DNA from: Rhizobium sp. ACO-34A
Lineage (GTDB): Bacteria > Pseudomonadota > Alphaproteobacteria > Rhizobiales > Rhizobiaceae
Assembly (NCBI GenBank): GCA_002600635.1
Contig: CP021374.1
Location: 241,591-305,590, forward strand
Length of the DNA stretch: 64,000 bases
Direction of reading: 5' to 3'
This document shows, one piece after another, positions 47,108-55,550 of this stretch. Numbering within the stretch: position 1 is the stretch's first letter; the number at the start of each line of letters is the position of its first letter. Both the position numbers and the translations under genes were made by a program. The notes under the pieces are model-generated. The model saw only the letters and a program-made list of their open reading frames with translations. It was not told the origin of the DNA and made no database searches.

Positions 47108-47464
47108 TCAGGCAGCGTTGCGGGGAGGACCGAGAACAGGAGGTGTGCTGCGTCCCGCGGGAAAGGAGGTGATGACGGTGAAGCGGATCTCGACGAACCC
47201 CGCCGGCATCGTTTCGAACTTGTCCGTGGCTTCCACGACGCTGCAAAGCATGCAGACGGAACTGCAGCAGAGCATCTTGCTGCTTGTGGGCGACTTGCCG
47301 GGATGGCTGTGGGAGCCGGTGTCAGTGTGCATGGAAGTCTGCACCTGCTGCGACTGGCAGTGATGCTCCGTCGCCATCGCCGCCGACGCACCCATCACCC
47401 CGGCAATGACTGCCGTGGCCAGAAAGGTCCGAATGACCAGCATGATGTAGCGCATCAGTTCCAT
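47108..47464 (-). CDS. Small secreted Cys/His/Met-containing protein of the copper operon
   Basis: This 118-residue protein of no recognised family has a Sec signal (hydrophobic about 7-29, cleavage near AMA at 29-31). The mature part begins EHHCQSQQVQTSMHTDTGSHSH (in part EHHCQ and GSHSHPG) and contains KMLCCSSVCMLC, five clustered Cys/Met-type ligands. Genes of this kind are common beside rhizobial copper oxidases, which suggests periplasmic Cu(I) binding. It precedes the oxidase by 90 bp on the same strand and may be the first gene of the copper operon. An internal ATG at 47455 is an alternative start. Confidence 0.7.
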   Translation of the reverse strand: MELMRYIMLVIRTFLATAVIAGVMGASAAMATEHHCQSQQVQTSMHTDTGSHSHPGKSPTSSKMLCCSSVCMLCSVVEATDKFETMPAGFVEIRFTVITSFPAGRSTPPVLGPPRNAA

Positions 47465-47567
47465 CGGTCGCCTACGACATCCTGCGAAGCACTCTATCGC
47501 AGAAGTTGGGGTCGTCGTTGACCTTTGTCAAATGATTGTGCGCCGGGAGCGATGTCCCGAAATGCCC

Positions 47568-48830
47568 TCAGTGAACAGTCCCGAGAGCAAAGGGCGTCGT
47601 ATCCAGCGCGGCCGGCCTTTCGTCGATGAAGTCGTGGATCAGCCTGGCACTACCGCAGGCCAGCGTGAAGCCCAGCGCGCCGTGGCCGACATTGAGAGAC
47701 AGGTTGCGATAAGGCGTCTTGCCGATGATCGGCTTTCCTTGTGCGGTGGCAGGACGAAGGCCGGCCCAGGATTGAGCGTTGTCGAGGTCTGCCAGTTTCG
47801 GAAACGTCGACCGAACCTGCTTTTTCAGGGTTTCCAGCCGGCGCGGGTTGACGGCGGCGTCCGACGCGCCGATGTCGACCATGGCGGCAATGCGCAGGCT
47901 GTCGCCCAGTCTCGCATAGACGATCTTGTTCTGGCTGTCTGTGACGCTGATCTTCGGCGCGGTCGCTTCCGCGCCTTCCGGAACCGCGACCGTCAGGCTG
48001 TAACCCTTGAGCGCGCAAAGCGGCAGCGATATGCCGAGCGGGCGCATCAGTTCCCGGCTTGCCAGTCCAGCCGTCATGACGAAATGGTCGGCTTCTATAT
48101 CGCCTCGATCGGTGGAAACGGCCCGCACCCGCCCCTGCTCGGCACGAAGAGCGCCGATCTTGTGGTGGTAAAGCCTCGTTACTCCATACTTCTCCCCGAG
48201 CACCTTATCCAGCGCTTCGCAGAACTTGCGGCAGTCCCCTGCTTCTTCGGATGGGGTGAAGACACCGCCGCTGAATTGGCCCTTGAGACCTGCAAGAGAC
48301 GGCTCAAGCGCAATGCAGGCCTCGTCGTCGAGTACGTCCTGCTCCGCCCCGAGTTCCTTCTGGTAGGCGGCGAGGGCGACCGCGTTTTCGAAACTCTTCC
48401 GATCCCGATGGATGACCAGTTTGCCAAAGCGGTTGAAGTCGAAATCCAGTGCTTCGGCCTGCATGAGATCGTGCATGGCGGTTCGGCTGAAATCGGCAAG
48501 CATGGCAAGTTCGGCTGTGTGCTTCTGGAAGGTGCCGGGACTGCATGCCCTGACAAAATTCAGGAGCCAGCGCCATTGGGCTGGCTCGGCACGAAGCTGG
48601 AATCCGAGCGGCGACTGCCGATCCAGAAGGTATTTCGGAAGGCTTGGAAAGATGGAAGGTGCTGCAAGCGGCGCGACGTAGGAATAGCTGAGCTGGCCGC
48701 CATTGGCGAAGCTGGTTTCCTGCGCCGGCAGTCCGTTTCGGTCGACGATTGTGACCTTGTGACCGCTGCGCGCCAGAAAATAAGCGGTGGTCAGCCCGAC
48801 GACACCAGCGCCCAGAATGCAAATCTTCAT
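47568..48830 (-). CDS. dadA: D-amino acid dehydrogenase
   Basis: This 420-residue flavoprotein begins with the FAD fold MKICILGAGVVGLTTAYFLARSG and contains ETSFANGGQLSYSYVAPLAAP, the DadA hallmark, then EEAGDCRKFCEAL, LGISLPLCALKGYSLTV and the C-terminal WAGLRPATAQGKPIIG and LNVGHGALGFTLACG. DadA oxidises D-amino acids (mainly D-Ala) to 2-oxo acids, passing electrons to the respiratory chain. The start at 48830 was chosen because the long frame beyond it runs antisense through the LysR gene. No alanine racemase gene is adjacent. Confidence 0.94.
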   Translation of the reverse strand: MKICILGAGVVGLTTAYFLARSGHKVTIVDRNGLPAQETSFANGGQLSYSYVAPLAAPSIFPSLPKYLLDRQSPLGFQLRAEPAQWRWLLNFVRACSPGTFQKHTAELAMLADFSRTAMHDLMQAEALDFDFNRFGKLVIHRDRKSFENAVALAAYQKELGAEQDVLDDEACIALEPSLAGLKGQFSGGVFTPSEEAGDCRKFCEALDKVLGEKYGVTRLYHHKIGALRAEQGRVRAVSTDRGDIEADHFVMTAGLASRELMRPLGISLPLCALKGYSLTVAVPEGAEATAPKISVTDSQNKIVYARLGDSLRIAAMVDIGASDAAVNPRRLETLKKQVRSTFPKLADLDNAQSWAGLRPATAQGKPIIGKTPYRNLSLNVGHGALGFTLACGSARLIHDFIDERPAALDTTPFALGTVH

Positions 48831-48891
48831 GGTGAAAATCCCTTGCCCGATGGCGGGACTATGGCCAGAAGCCACGGCTTGAGCAATTTCC

Positions 48892-48916
48892 TTTGTTTCG
48901 TATATATACAAACAAA
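48892..48916. promoter_or_regulatory. AT-rich dyad between dadA and its LysR gene
   Basis: TTTGTTT (48892-48898) and AAACAAA (48910-48916) flank the perfect palindrome GTATATATAC (48900-48909) with a one-base offset. It occupies the middle of the 111 bp divergent gap and should contain both promoters and the LysR site. Confidence 0.55.
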
Positions 48917-48941
48917 AGTTATGATCTGATCGCGAGCCGCC

Positions 48942-49835
48942 GTGCTTCAACTGCGCCACATAGAAGCCTGCCATGCCGTCTTCCAGACAGGCGCAATCAC
49001 CCGTGCGGCAGGCCTTCTGGGCATCAGCCAGCCCGCTGTCAGCAAGCTGATCAGGCATGCCGAGCAACAGCTCGGGTTCCGGCTTTTCGAGCGCATCAAG
49101 GGACGACTGGTTCCCACCCGCGAGGCCGAGATGATGGCGCCGGAAATCGCCAAGGTGTTCGATCAACTGGGGCATCTGCGCCGGCTCGGCCAGAACCTTG
49201 CGCCTCATGGACAGGGCCGGATCCGGATCGGCTGCATTCCCAGCCTCGGCATGAGCGTCGTGCCGGACGCCATACAGCGCTTCCAGAAGGCGCATCCCGA
49301 GATTTCCTATGAAATTCGCACCCAGCATACGGCGCAGCTCATCCAGAGCCTGATGGCGCAGGATCTCGACATTGCCGTTACCTTCGATCCCGAGCCGCAT
49401 GTCGGTATCCGGGCGGAAAAGCTCGGGCACTCCAATCTGCTGTATGTCGGACCTGCGGTTGACCGGAACGCACAGAGGAAGGAGATCCGGCTTGCTGAAA
49501 TCGATCCGCAACAACTGATCGGCCTGATGGACAGCGATCCCGTTGGCCGGTTGATCGACCGGGAGATGCGGTCGGTTGGCATGGCGGCAGCTCCCGCGAT
49601 CCAGGTGCAGACCCATTCCATCGCCTGCAAACTTGCGGAAAAGGGATGTGGCGCGACGATTGTCGACGCCTACACCGCTTCCTCGTTCAAGGACCGCGCT
49701 GTCGAAATATTGCAGGTGAAGCCGGCCATCGGACTGAACACGGTCGTGCTTCACAGCGATCTGCGGGTGCTGTCACGCCATAGCGCGGCGTTCATTCGCT
49801 ATCTGAAACAGGCCTGCAGCGCCTATTCCGACTGA
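48942..49835 (+). CDS. LysR family transcriptional regulator (divergent from dadA)
   Basis: This 297-residue LysR protein starts at GTG 48942 with LQLRHIEACHAVFQTGAITRAAGLLGISQPAVSKLIRHAEQQLGF (winged helix, read as ITRAAGLLGISQPAVSKLI). The effector domain has IRIGCIPSLGMSVVPDAIQRF. It is divergent from dadA by 111 bp and is the likely activator of D-amino acid use. Its last 13 bp overlap the convergent LysR gene at 49823. Confidence 0.9.
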   Translation: MLQLRHIEACHAVFQTGAITRAAGLLGISQPAVSKLIRHAEQQLGFRLFERIKGRLVPTREAEMMAPEIAKVFDQLGHLRRLGQNLAPHGQGRIRIGCIPSLGMSVVPDAIQRFQKAHPEISYEIRTQHTAQLIQSLMAQDLDIAVTFDPEPHVGIRAEKLGHSNLLYVGPAVDRNAQRKEIRLAEIDPQQLIGLMDSDPVGRLIDREMRSVGMAAAPAIQVQTHSIACKLAEKGCGATIVDAYTASSFKDRAVEILQVKPAIGLNTVVLHSDLRVLSRHSAAFIRYLKQACSAYSD

Positions 49836-50728
49836 GCGCTCTTTCCCTTCCCCTTGTTTGCCGGCGATGTCTTGAGAAGGGTGAGCAGCGAAAGAACTGC
49901 GCTGCGCAGGGGCTCCTTACGGCGGTGGAAGACGATCAGCGGAACGGTCGGGACATTCCCGAGCGGTTTCCAGACGAGGGCGGGGCTCGTCAGCCGACCG
50001 GCAGTCAGTGCATCGATGACGCCGACCCCGCCGCATGCTTCGACCAGATGGCAGACGGTCGAGCAGAACGGCGCTTCGCAGGACAGGTTGTATTTCAGTC
50101 CCTTGGCCCGAAAGGCCTGCTGGATGACCGCGCCCATGGGTGACCATGCCGGATCATAGGAGACCAGCGGTTCAGCGGCGATATCCGTGATGCTCAGGCG
50201 ATCCTTCGACGCCAGCGGATGATCGGGCCGCATCACCGCGCCGAGCGCCACGTCCATCAGCGTCTCAGCGTGAAAGTCCGCTTTGGCCGGCACCGCCATC
50301 TGCAGGCCGATATCGGCCCGACCGCTTCTGACATCGGATTCCGGCTCCGTCACCCACAGGCGGAGATGTTTTCGCCAGTTGTCATAACCGGCTGTCGCCA
50401 GCCGTTCGGCAAGGAAGCCCTCGACGATTGCCGGCGTGGCGGAGATCGTCACCGGCGCGCGGGCAGCGCTGGCCAGCCCCTCGATTCGAGAGCGGATTTC
50501 CGCCTGGGTGGTGAAGATCGGTGCGGCCTGCGCGAACAGGGAGTGGGCTTCGGCGGTCGGCTCCAGCCGATTGCCGACACGCTGAAAAAGGGTGAGCCGC
50601 AGTCGGGCCTCGATGCGCTTGATCTGGGCGCTGACGCTTGGCTGCGAGATTCCAAGGACCGCTGCCGTCTCGATCGTGGTCCCAACCCGCATCAGCGTGC
50701 CGAAGAGCTCGAGTTCCCGGAGATTCAT
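49823..50728 (-). CDS. LysR family transcriptional regulator of the peptide operon
   Basis: This 301-residue LysR protein begins MNLRELELFGTLMRVGTTIETAAVLGISQPSVSAQIKRIEARL (in part TAAVLGISQPSVSAQI) and has an effector domain with VTISATPAIVEGFLAERL. A Lys-rich C-terminal tail is seen. It is divergent from the hydrolase/peptidase/Opp operon, whose first start is 137 bp away, so it probably controls that operon. This LysR subtype often senses small amino compounds. Confidence 0.9.
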   Translation of the reverse strand: MNLRELELFGTLMRVGTTIETAAVLGISQPSVSAQIKRIEARLRLTLFQRVGNRLEPTAEAHSLFAQAAPIFTTQAEIRSRIEGLASAARAPVTISATPAIVEGFLAERLATAGYDNWRKHLRLWVTEPESDVRSGRADIGLQMAVPAKADFHAETLMDVALGAVMRPDHPLASKDRLSITDIAAEPLVSYDPAWSPMGAVIQQAFRAKGLKYNLSCEAPFCSTVCHLVEACGGVGVIDALTAGRLTSPALVWKPLGNVPTVPLIVFHRRKEPLRSAVLSLLTLLKTSPANKGKGKSAQSE

Positions 50729-50865
50729 GAGGATCCTTTCCGCAGAAGACTATCAGCTGAGTAATAGAAGATGCCTTTTTAATTATTTTACACAATCTCC
50801 GATGCGGGGCTAGCTTTGTCCTCAGACGCCCATGGCGAAATGAGAATGCAGACAAGGAAATGCCC

Positions 50866-51792
50866 ATGTTCTTTACCCAGACCCCGGAATGGCAGCAGCG
50901 CGGAGACAGGCTTGTTGCGAAGCTGCTGGAGCAGCTCTCCTCCCGGGGATTACGCGAGGAACGGTTGGGCCTCGTGATCGTCACGTCGGAAAACGGCCGC
51001 CCCGTCGGATATTCCTGGCGCGGAGACTGGGTGTGCTATCCGTGCAGCCTCGTGAAGGCGTTCCATCTGGTTCATGCGCTGGATTTGCTGGATCAGGGTG
51101 TTCTGACGCCGCATGAAGATCTCGACCGCGCCATGCGGGACATGATCCTGTGGTCCTCGAACACCGCCACCAACTACGTCATCGACCTGATTACCGGCAC
51201 GACCGGTGACACCCTGTTGTCCGAGACCGAATTCGCTGATTGGCGCGAGCGCAGAGAGGTGCTGAACCGCTACTTCCTGAACCTCGGATGGAGCGAATTC
51301 GCCGGCTGCAACATCACGCAGAAGCTGATGGACGACACGCGTTACGGGCGCGAGGCGCAGTATGCCGGGCGTGACCGGTCCTATCTCAACGCGCTCACGC
51401 CGCTCTCGGCCGCGCGGCTGATGTGGGAGCTGTTCGAAGGCGACCTGCCGTTTTCCGATGCCTCGCGCGCTCGCGCCCAGCAGGAGTTGCGTCGCGATCT
51501 GGCTGGCCCGGAGGCTGCCAATTCCGGCTATCAGATAACCGATTTTCTTGGCGGCGGCCTGCCGACCCACCTCCCCTACTGGAGCAAGGCCGGCCACAAC
51601 ACCTGGACCGGCGATCCCCGCGCCTCCTATTTCAAGCATGACATGATCCGCTACCAGCCCGACGAGGGTCCGGCGGTGATCGCGGTAGTAATGACGCAGG
51701 GTAAGGAACTGAGCGTCGATCATCCGCAGGCTTTCCATGACATCGGGCACATTCTTGTCGAGCATCTGGCTGAGCCGGAGATCGTCGCATGA
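50866..51792 (+). CDS. Cytosolic class A beta-lactamase-fold serine hydrolase
   Basis: This 308-residue protein has the serine beta-lactamase fold: SxxK as S61-L-V-K64 (PCSLVKAF), an SxN-like motif S97-S-N99 (WSSNTATN), and a KTG-like K-A-G in SKAGHNTW near 245. There is no signal peptide, so it should stay in the cytosol, unlike true beta-lactamases. I start at 50866 (AAGGA 7 bp upstream) rather than at the ATG at 50860 with spacing of 1 bp. It overlaps the prolyl peptidase start by 4 bp. It may hydrolyse a cyclic amide or D-amino peptide taken up by the Opp importer. Confidence 0.82.
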   Translation: MFFTQTPEWQQRGDRLVAKLLEQLSSRGLREERLGLVIVTSENGRPVGYSWRGDWVCYPCSLVKAFHLVHALDLLDQGVLTPHEDLDRAMRDMILWSSNTATNYVIDLITGTTGDTLLSETEFADWRERREVLNRYFLNLGWSEFAGCNITQKLMDDTRYGREAQYAGRDRSYLNALTPLSAARLMWELFEGDLPFSDASRARAQQELRRDLAGPEAANSGYQITDFLGGGLPTHLPYWSKAGHNTWTGDPRASYFKHDMIRYQPDEGPAVIAVVMTQGKELSVDHPQAFHDIGHILVEHLAEPEIVA

Positions 51793-52757
51793 CGGAAACC
51801 GTCGATACGGCACGCCGTAACCTGTATCCCGTTATCGAGCCTTATGACTCAGGCTTTCTACAGGTCAGCCCGGTGCACCGTCTCTACTACGAGCAATGTG
51901 GCAACCCGGACGGAAAACCGGCACTCGTGCTGCATGGGGGTCCTGGAGGCGGCATATCGCCGTTCCTGCGACGCGGGCACGATCCCGAGCGCTATCGTAT
52001 CATTCTCTTCGATCAACGTGGCTGTGGCCAATCCACGCCCTATGCCGAACTGGCCGACAATACCACCTGGGACCTCGTGGCCGACATCGAGACGCTGAGA
52101 CAGCATCTCGGCATCGAGCGCTGGCAGATCGTCGGTGGATCGTGGGGCTCTACACTGGCTCTTGCCTACGCAATCACTCATCGGCTGCGCGTGACCGAAC
52201 TGATCGTGCGGGGCATCTTCGCGGTGCGCACGGCGGAAGTGCGCTGGTTCTATCAATCCGGCGCAAGCTTTCTCTATCCCGATGCCTTCGACCGGTATCT
52301 GGCTCCAATTCCCGAAACCGAGCGCGACGACCTGCTCGCCGCCTATTACCAGCGGCTGACGAGTGGCGATGCGGCGGGCCAATTGGAGGCTGCCAGGGCT
52401 TGGAGCGTCTGGGAGGGTGCGGCACTGAGCCTGATACCGGACCCCGCGCGTGAGGCATCCTTCACCGAGGAGGAAACCGCCGTCGCGCTTGCCCGGCTCG
52501 AATGCCACTATTTCGTCAATGGCGGTTTCTTTGCCCATGACGGATGGCTGCTCGATCAGGCGACCGGGCTCACGGGCTTGCCGGGCGAGATCATCCAGGG
52601 CCGCTATGATCTGGTGACGCCGATGCAGACTGCCCACGATCTGGCGAAGCGCTGGTCAGACGCCACTTTTACCATCGTTCCCGATGCCGGTCATTCCGGC
52701 GTGGAGCCGGGCATCGCCGATGCCATGGTTCGCGCAACCGACCGCTTCGCCCCATGA
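51789..52757 (+). CDS. pip: Proline iminopeptidase
   Basis: This 322-residue alpha/beta hydrolase (S33 family) has the start LYPVIEPYDSGFLQVSPVHRLYYEQCGNPDGKPALVLHGGPGGG (oxyanion part LHGGPGGG), the DQRGCGQSTPY block, the nucleophile Ser in GGSWGS and the His in PDAGHSG near the C-terminus. It releases N-terminal Pro from peptides in the cytosol. The ATG overlaps the upstream stop (ATGA). With the hydrolase and Opp genes it indicates use of proline-containing peptides. Confidence 0.94.
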   Translation: MTETVDTARRNLYPVIEPYDSGFLQVSPVHRLYYEQCGNPDGKPALVLHGGPGGGISPFLRRGHDPERYRIILFDQRGCGQSTPYAELADNTTWDLVADIETLRQHLGIERWQIVGGSWGSTLALAYAITHRLRVTELIVRGIFAVRTAEVRWFYQSGASFLYPDAFDRYLAPIPETERDDLLAAYYQRLTSGDAAGQLEAARAWSVWEGAALSLIPDPAREASFTEEETAVALARLECHYFVNGGFFAHDGWLLDQATGLTGLPGEIIQGRYDLVTPMQTAHDLAKRWSDATFTIVPDAGHSGVEPGIADAMVRATDRFAP

Positions 52758-52917
52758 ACACACGTCGCTGGAAAACCGAAGCGACGATCCGCCCTTGCGG
52801 TCCAGCAGTCCTCCCGGACTGCTGGACCGCCAGCCAAGTGCCGAAAATACCGGCGCTGCCTCCCCTGCCGATCCGGAAAGATCAGCCACAAATATCACTA
52901 ACAAAGAGGGATCCTGC

Positions 52918-54516
52918 ATGACATCACATCATAAATTCTCGCTGCGATCGTTGCTTCTCGGTTCGGCGCTGGCCTTGCTGCCGGTAGCATTCGCGCCGGC
53001 CGCGCTTGCTGAAACAGTTCTGGACCGCGGCAATGTCGACGACCCGGAATCCATGGACCCGCATCGCACCTCGACGATGGCCGAAGGCAATCTCATGCGG
53101 GATCTGTTTCTCGGACTGACCGCCCATGATGCCGCTGCTCGCACCATTCCGGGCGCTGCGGAAAGCTGGGAGGTTTCCGAAGACGGCAAGACCTACACCT
53201 TCCATCTGCGTGCGGACGGCCGCTGGTCCGATGGCAGCCCGGTGACGGCCGAGGACTTCGTCTATTCCTGGCGCCGGGTAGTGACCCCTGAAACGGCTGC
53301 CGAATATGCCTACATGCTGGCTCCCTTGGTCAACGCGGAAGACATCACCGCCGGCAAGAAGAAGCCCGAGGAACTCGGCATTTCGGCCAAGGACAAGCTG
53401 ACGCTGGTCGTGACGCTGAATGCGGCCACGCCCTATTTCCTCGACATGCTGAGCCACCAGTCGACCTATCCGGTCAAGCGCGAGAATGTCGAAGCCTTCG
53501 GCACCGATTTCACCAAGCCCGGCAATCTCGTTTCGAACGGTGCCTACAAGCTTGCCGGCTTCGTGCCGAACGATCATATCACGCTCGAAAAGAACCCGGA
53601 GTTCTACGACGCTGCCAATGTCGCCATCGACAAGGTGAACTACTATCCGACGGCCGACAACGCCGCGGCCGTCAAGCGTTTCGAAGCGGGCGAACTCGAC
53701 GTCAACCGCGACTTCCCCACCGAACAGACGGCCGACCTGAAGGCGAAGTTTGGCGACGAAGTGCGCGTCGGGCCTATCCTCGGCACCTATTACTACGGCT
53801 TCAAGACAGACAAGGCTCCGTGGGATAATCCACGCCTGCGGCAGGCGATCTCGATGCTGATCGACCGTGACTTCCTCGCCAAGAAGGTCTGGCAGGACAC
53901 GATGCTGCCCGCCTACTCCTTCGTGCCGCCGGGCATCGAGGGTTACACGGCTCGCGCCCCGGAATATGCCGAAAAGGCCCAGATCGACCGTGAAGATGAA
54001 GCCGAGAAGATCCTGACCGAGCTGGGTTATGGCCCGTCCGCGCCGCTGAAGATGGAAATCCGCTTCAACACCTCGGATAACAACTCGAATACGGCGGTTG
54101 CCATTCAGGAAATGCTGCGTCCGTTCGGGATTGAGGTTTCACTGGTCAACGCCGATACCAAGTCGCATTACGGTCTGCTCGAAGCCAAGGGCAATTACGA
54201 TGTGGCGCGTGCCGCATGGTATGCCGATTATGTCGACCCGGAAAACTTCCTGGCGCTTTGCAAGACCGGCACCGGCAACAATTACACGCAGTATTCCAAT
54301 GCCGATTATGACGGCCTGCTCTCCAAGGCCGCTGCCGCCGAACCAGCAGAACGCCTGAAACTCTTGTCGGATGCCGAGGAAATCGGCGTCGCACGCGATC
54401 TCTGCGTCATGCCGCTGATGTATTACAGCTACCACAACCTCGTTTCGGCGAAGGTCGGCGGCTGGCAGGAAAACGTGATGGATATCCATCCCTCGCGTTT
54501 CCTGACGCTGAAGTAG
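52918..54516 (+). CDS. Oligopeptide ABC transporter solute-binding protein (OppA-like)
   Basis: This 532-residue binding protein has a Sec signal (hydrophobic core about 9-30, cleavage near ALAE). The mature part shows the OppA series: DPESMDPHRTSTMAEGNLMRDLF, GAAESWEVSEDGKTYTFHLR, TAEDFVYSWRRVVTPETAAEYA and NPRLRQAISMLIDRDFLAKKV. It captures oligopeptides in the periplasm. The ATG at 52918 follows AAAGAGGG. A hairpin separates it from the permease genes. Between 52758 and 52917 I see no gene. Confidence 0.94.
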   Translation: MTSHHKFSLRSLLLGSALALLPVAFAPAALAETVLDRGNVDDPESMDPHRTSTMAEGNLMRDLFLGLTAHDAAARTIPGAAESWEVSEDGKTYTFHLRADGRWSDGSPVTAEDFVYSWRRVVTPETAAEYAYMLAPLVNAEDITAGKKKPEELGISAKDKLTLVVTLNAATPYFLDMLSHQSTYPVKRENVEAFGTDFTKPGNLVSNGAYKLAGFVPNDHITLEKNPEFYDAANVAIDKVNYYPTADNAAAVKRFEAGELDVNRDFPTEQTADLKAKFGDEVRVGPILGTYYYGFKTDKAPWDNPRLRQAISMLIDRDFLAKKVWQDTMLPAYSFVPPGIEGYTARAPEYAEKAQIDREDEAEKILTELGYGPSAPLKMEIRFNTSDNNSNTAVAIQEMLRPFGIEVSLVNADTKSHYGLLEAKGNYDVARAAWYADYVDPENFLALCKTGTGNNYTQYSNADYDGLLSKAAAAEPAERLKLLSDAEEIGVARDLCVMPLMYYSYHNLVSAKVGGWQENVMDIHPSRFLTLK

Positions 54517-54528
54517 CAAAAGTGAAGG

Positions 54529-54558
54529 GCTTGCCTCCGTCTGTTCGCGGGGGCAAGC
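54529..54558 (+). terminator. Attenuator-like hairpin between oppA-like and oppB-like genes
   Basis: GCTTGCCTCCG (54529-54539) pairs with CGGGGGCAAGC (54548-54558) around an 8-base loop, with one G-T pair and no T run. It probably stabilises the oppA-like mRNA or partly stops transcription. Confidence 0.5.
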
Positions 54559-54626
54559 ATCCCGGCCTGTCGTCCTGGCCATCGCTGTGCTGACGACACC
54601 CGCCTGTCTCCTCTTGTGAGCCCACC

Positions 54627-55550
54627 ATGATCCGTTATGTCCTGCGGCGGCTTCTGACCGCCATCCCGACGATCTTCGTGATCATCACGCTGTCGTTCTT
54701 CATGATGCGCGTCGCTCCGGGCGGGCCGTTCAATCAGGAACGAGGCCTCGATCCGGTGATCCGCGCCAATCTGGAACGCGCCTACCACCTCGATCTGCCG
54801 CTATGGCACCAGTATCTCATTTATCTCGGCAATCTCGCGCGCGGTGATCTCGGGCCGAGTTTCACCATGCCGGAATTCACCGTCGCCGAATTGTTCATGG
54901 CAGGGCTGCCGGTCTCCGTGCAACTGGGTGGTCTCGCGCTCATCCTTGCGCTCGTTCTCGGCGGCGCACTCGGTATCGTTGCTGCTCTACGGCAGAACCG
55001 CGCTCCTGACGTTGCCGTGATTGCTGTCGCGACCGCCGGCAGCACAATACCGACCTTCGTCATCGCACCGCTCTTCCAGCTCTTCTTCGCGCTGACGCTG
55101 AAATGGCTGCCGGTCGGCGGTTGGGGCGATGGCGCCCTCGTCAACAAGATCGGGCCGGTGGTGACGTTGATGTTGCCGCAGCTTGCCATCGTTGCCCGGC
55201 TGATGCGTGGCGCGATGATCGAATCCCTGCATGCCCATCATATCCGCACTGCTCGCGCGATGGGTCTTTCGGATCTTTCCATCGTGCTTCGCCATGCCCT
55301 TCGTTCGGCATTGCTGCCGGTCGTTTCCTATGCCGGACCGGCTGCAGCGGCTTTGCTCACCGGGTCGGTGGTCGTCGAGACGATTTTCTCGATTCCCGGC
55401 ATTGGCCGTTACTTCGTCGATGCCGCACTCAACCGCGATTACACCGTCGTCATGGGCGGGGTCGTCATCGTCGCGGTCTTCACCATCCTCTTCAACCTCA
55501 TCGTCGACATCCTCTATGCGGTGATCGATCCGAGGGTTCGCTATGAATGA
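54627..55550 (+). CDS. Oligopeptide ABC transporter permease (OppB-like)
   Basis: This 307-residue permease begins MIRYVLRRLLTAIPTIFVIITLSFFMMRVAPGGPF, the usual OppB start, and carries the EAA region MIESLHAHHIRTARAMGLSD and the end GSVVVETIFSIPGIGRYFVDAALNRDY. Six hydrophobic segments are visible. Its end overlaps the OppC-like start by 8 bp. Confidence 0.95.
   Translation: MIRYVLRRLLTAIPTIFVIITLSFFMMRVAPGGPFNQERGLDPVIRANLERAYHLDLPLWHQYLIYLGNLARGDLGPSFTMPEFTVAELFMAGLPVSVQLGGLALILALVLGGALGIVAALRQNRAPDVAVIAVATAGSTIPTFVIAPLFQLFFALTLKWLPVGGWGDGALVNKIGPVVTLMLPQLAIVARLMRGAMIESLHAHHIRTARAMGLSDLSIVLRHALRSALLPVVSYAGPAAAALLTGSVVVETIFSIPGIGRYFVDAALNRDYTVVMGGVVIVAVFTILFNLIVDILYAVIDPRVRYE

Noticed and set aside
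48831..49754. N-terminal extension of the dadA frame
   Set aside because: It runs antisense through the LysR gene and would put the FAD motif 300 residues inside the protein.
50866..51792. Antibiotic-resistance beta-lactamase
   Set aside because: The fold and SxxK fit, but there is no signal peptide, the KTG and SDN motifs are altered, and it is in a peptide-uptake operon.
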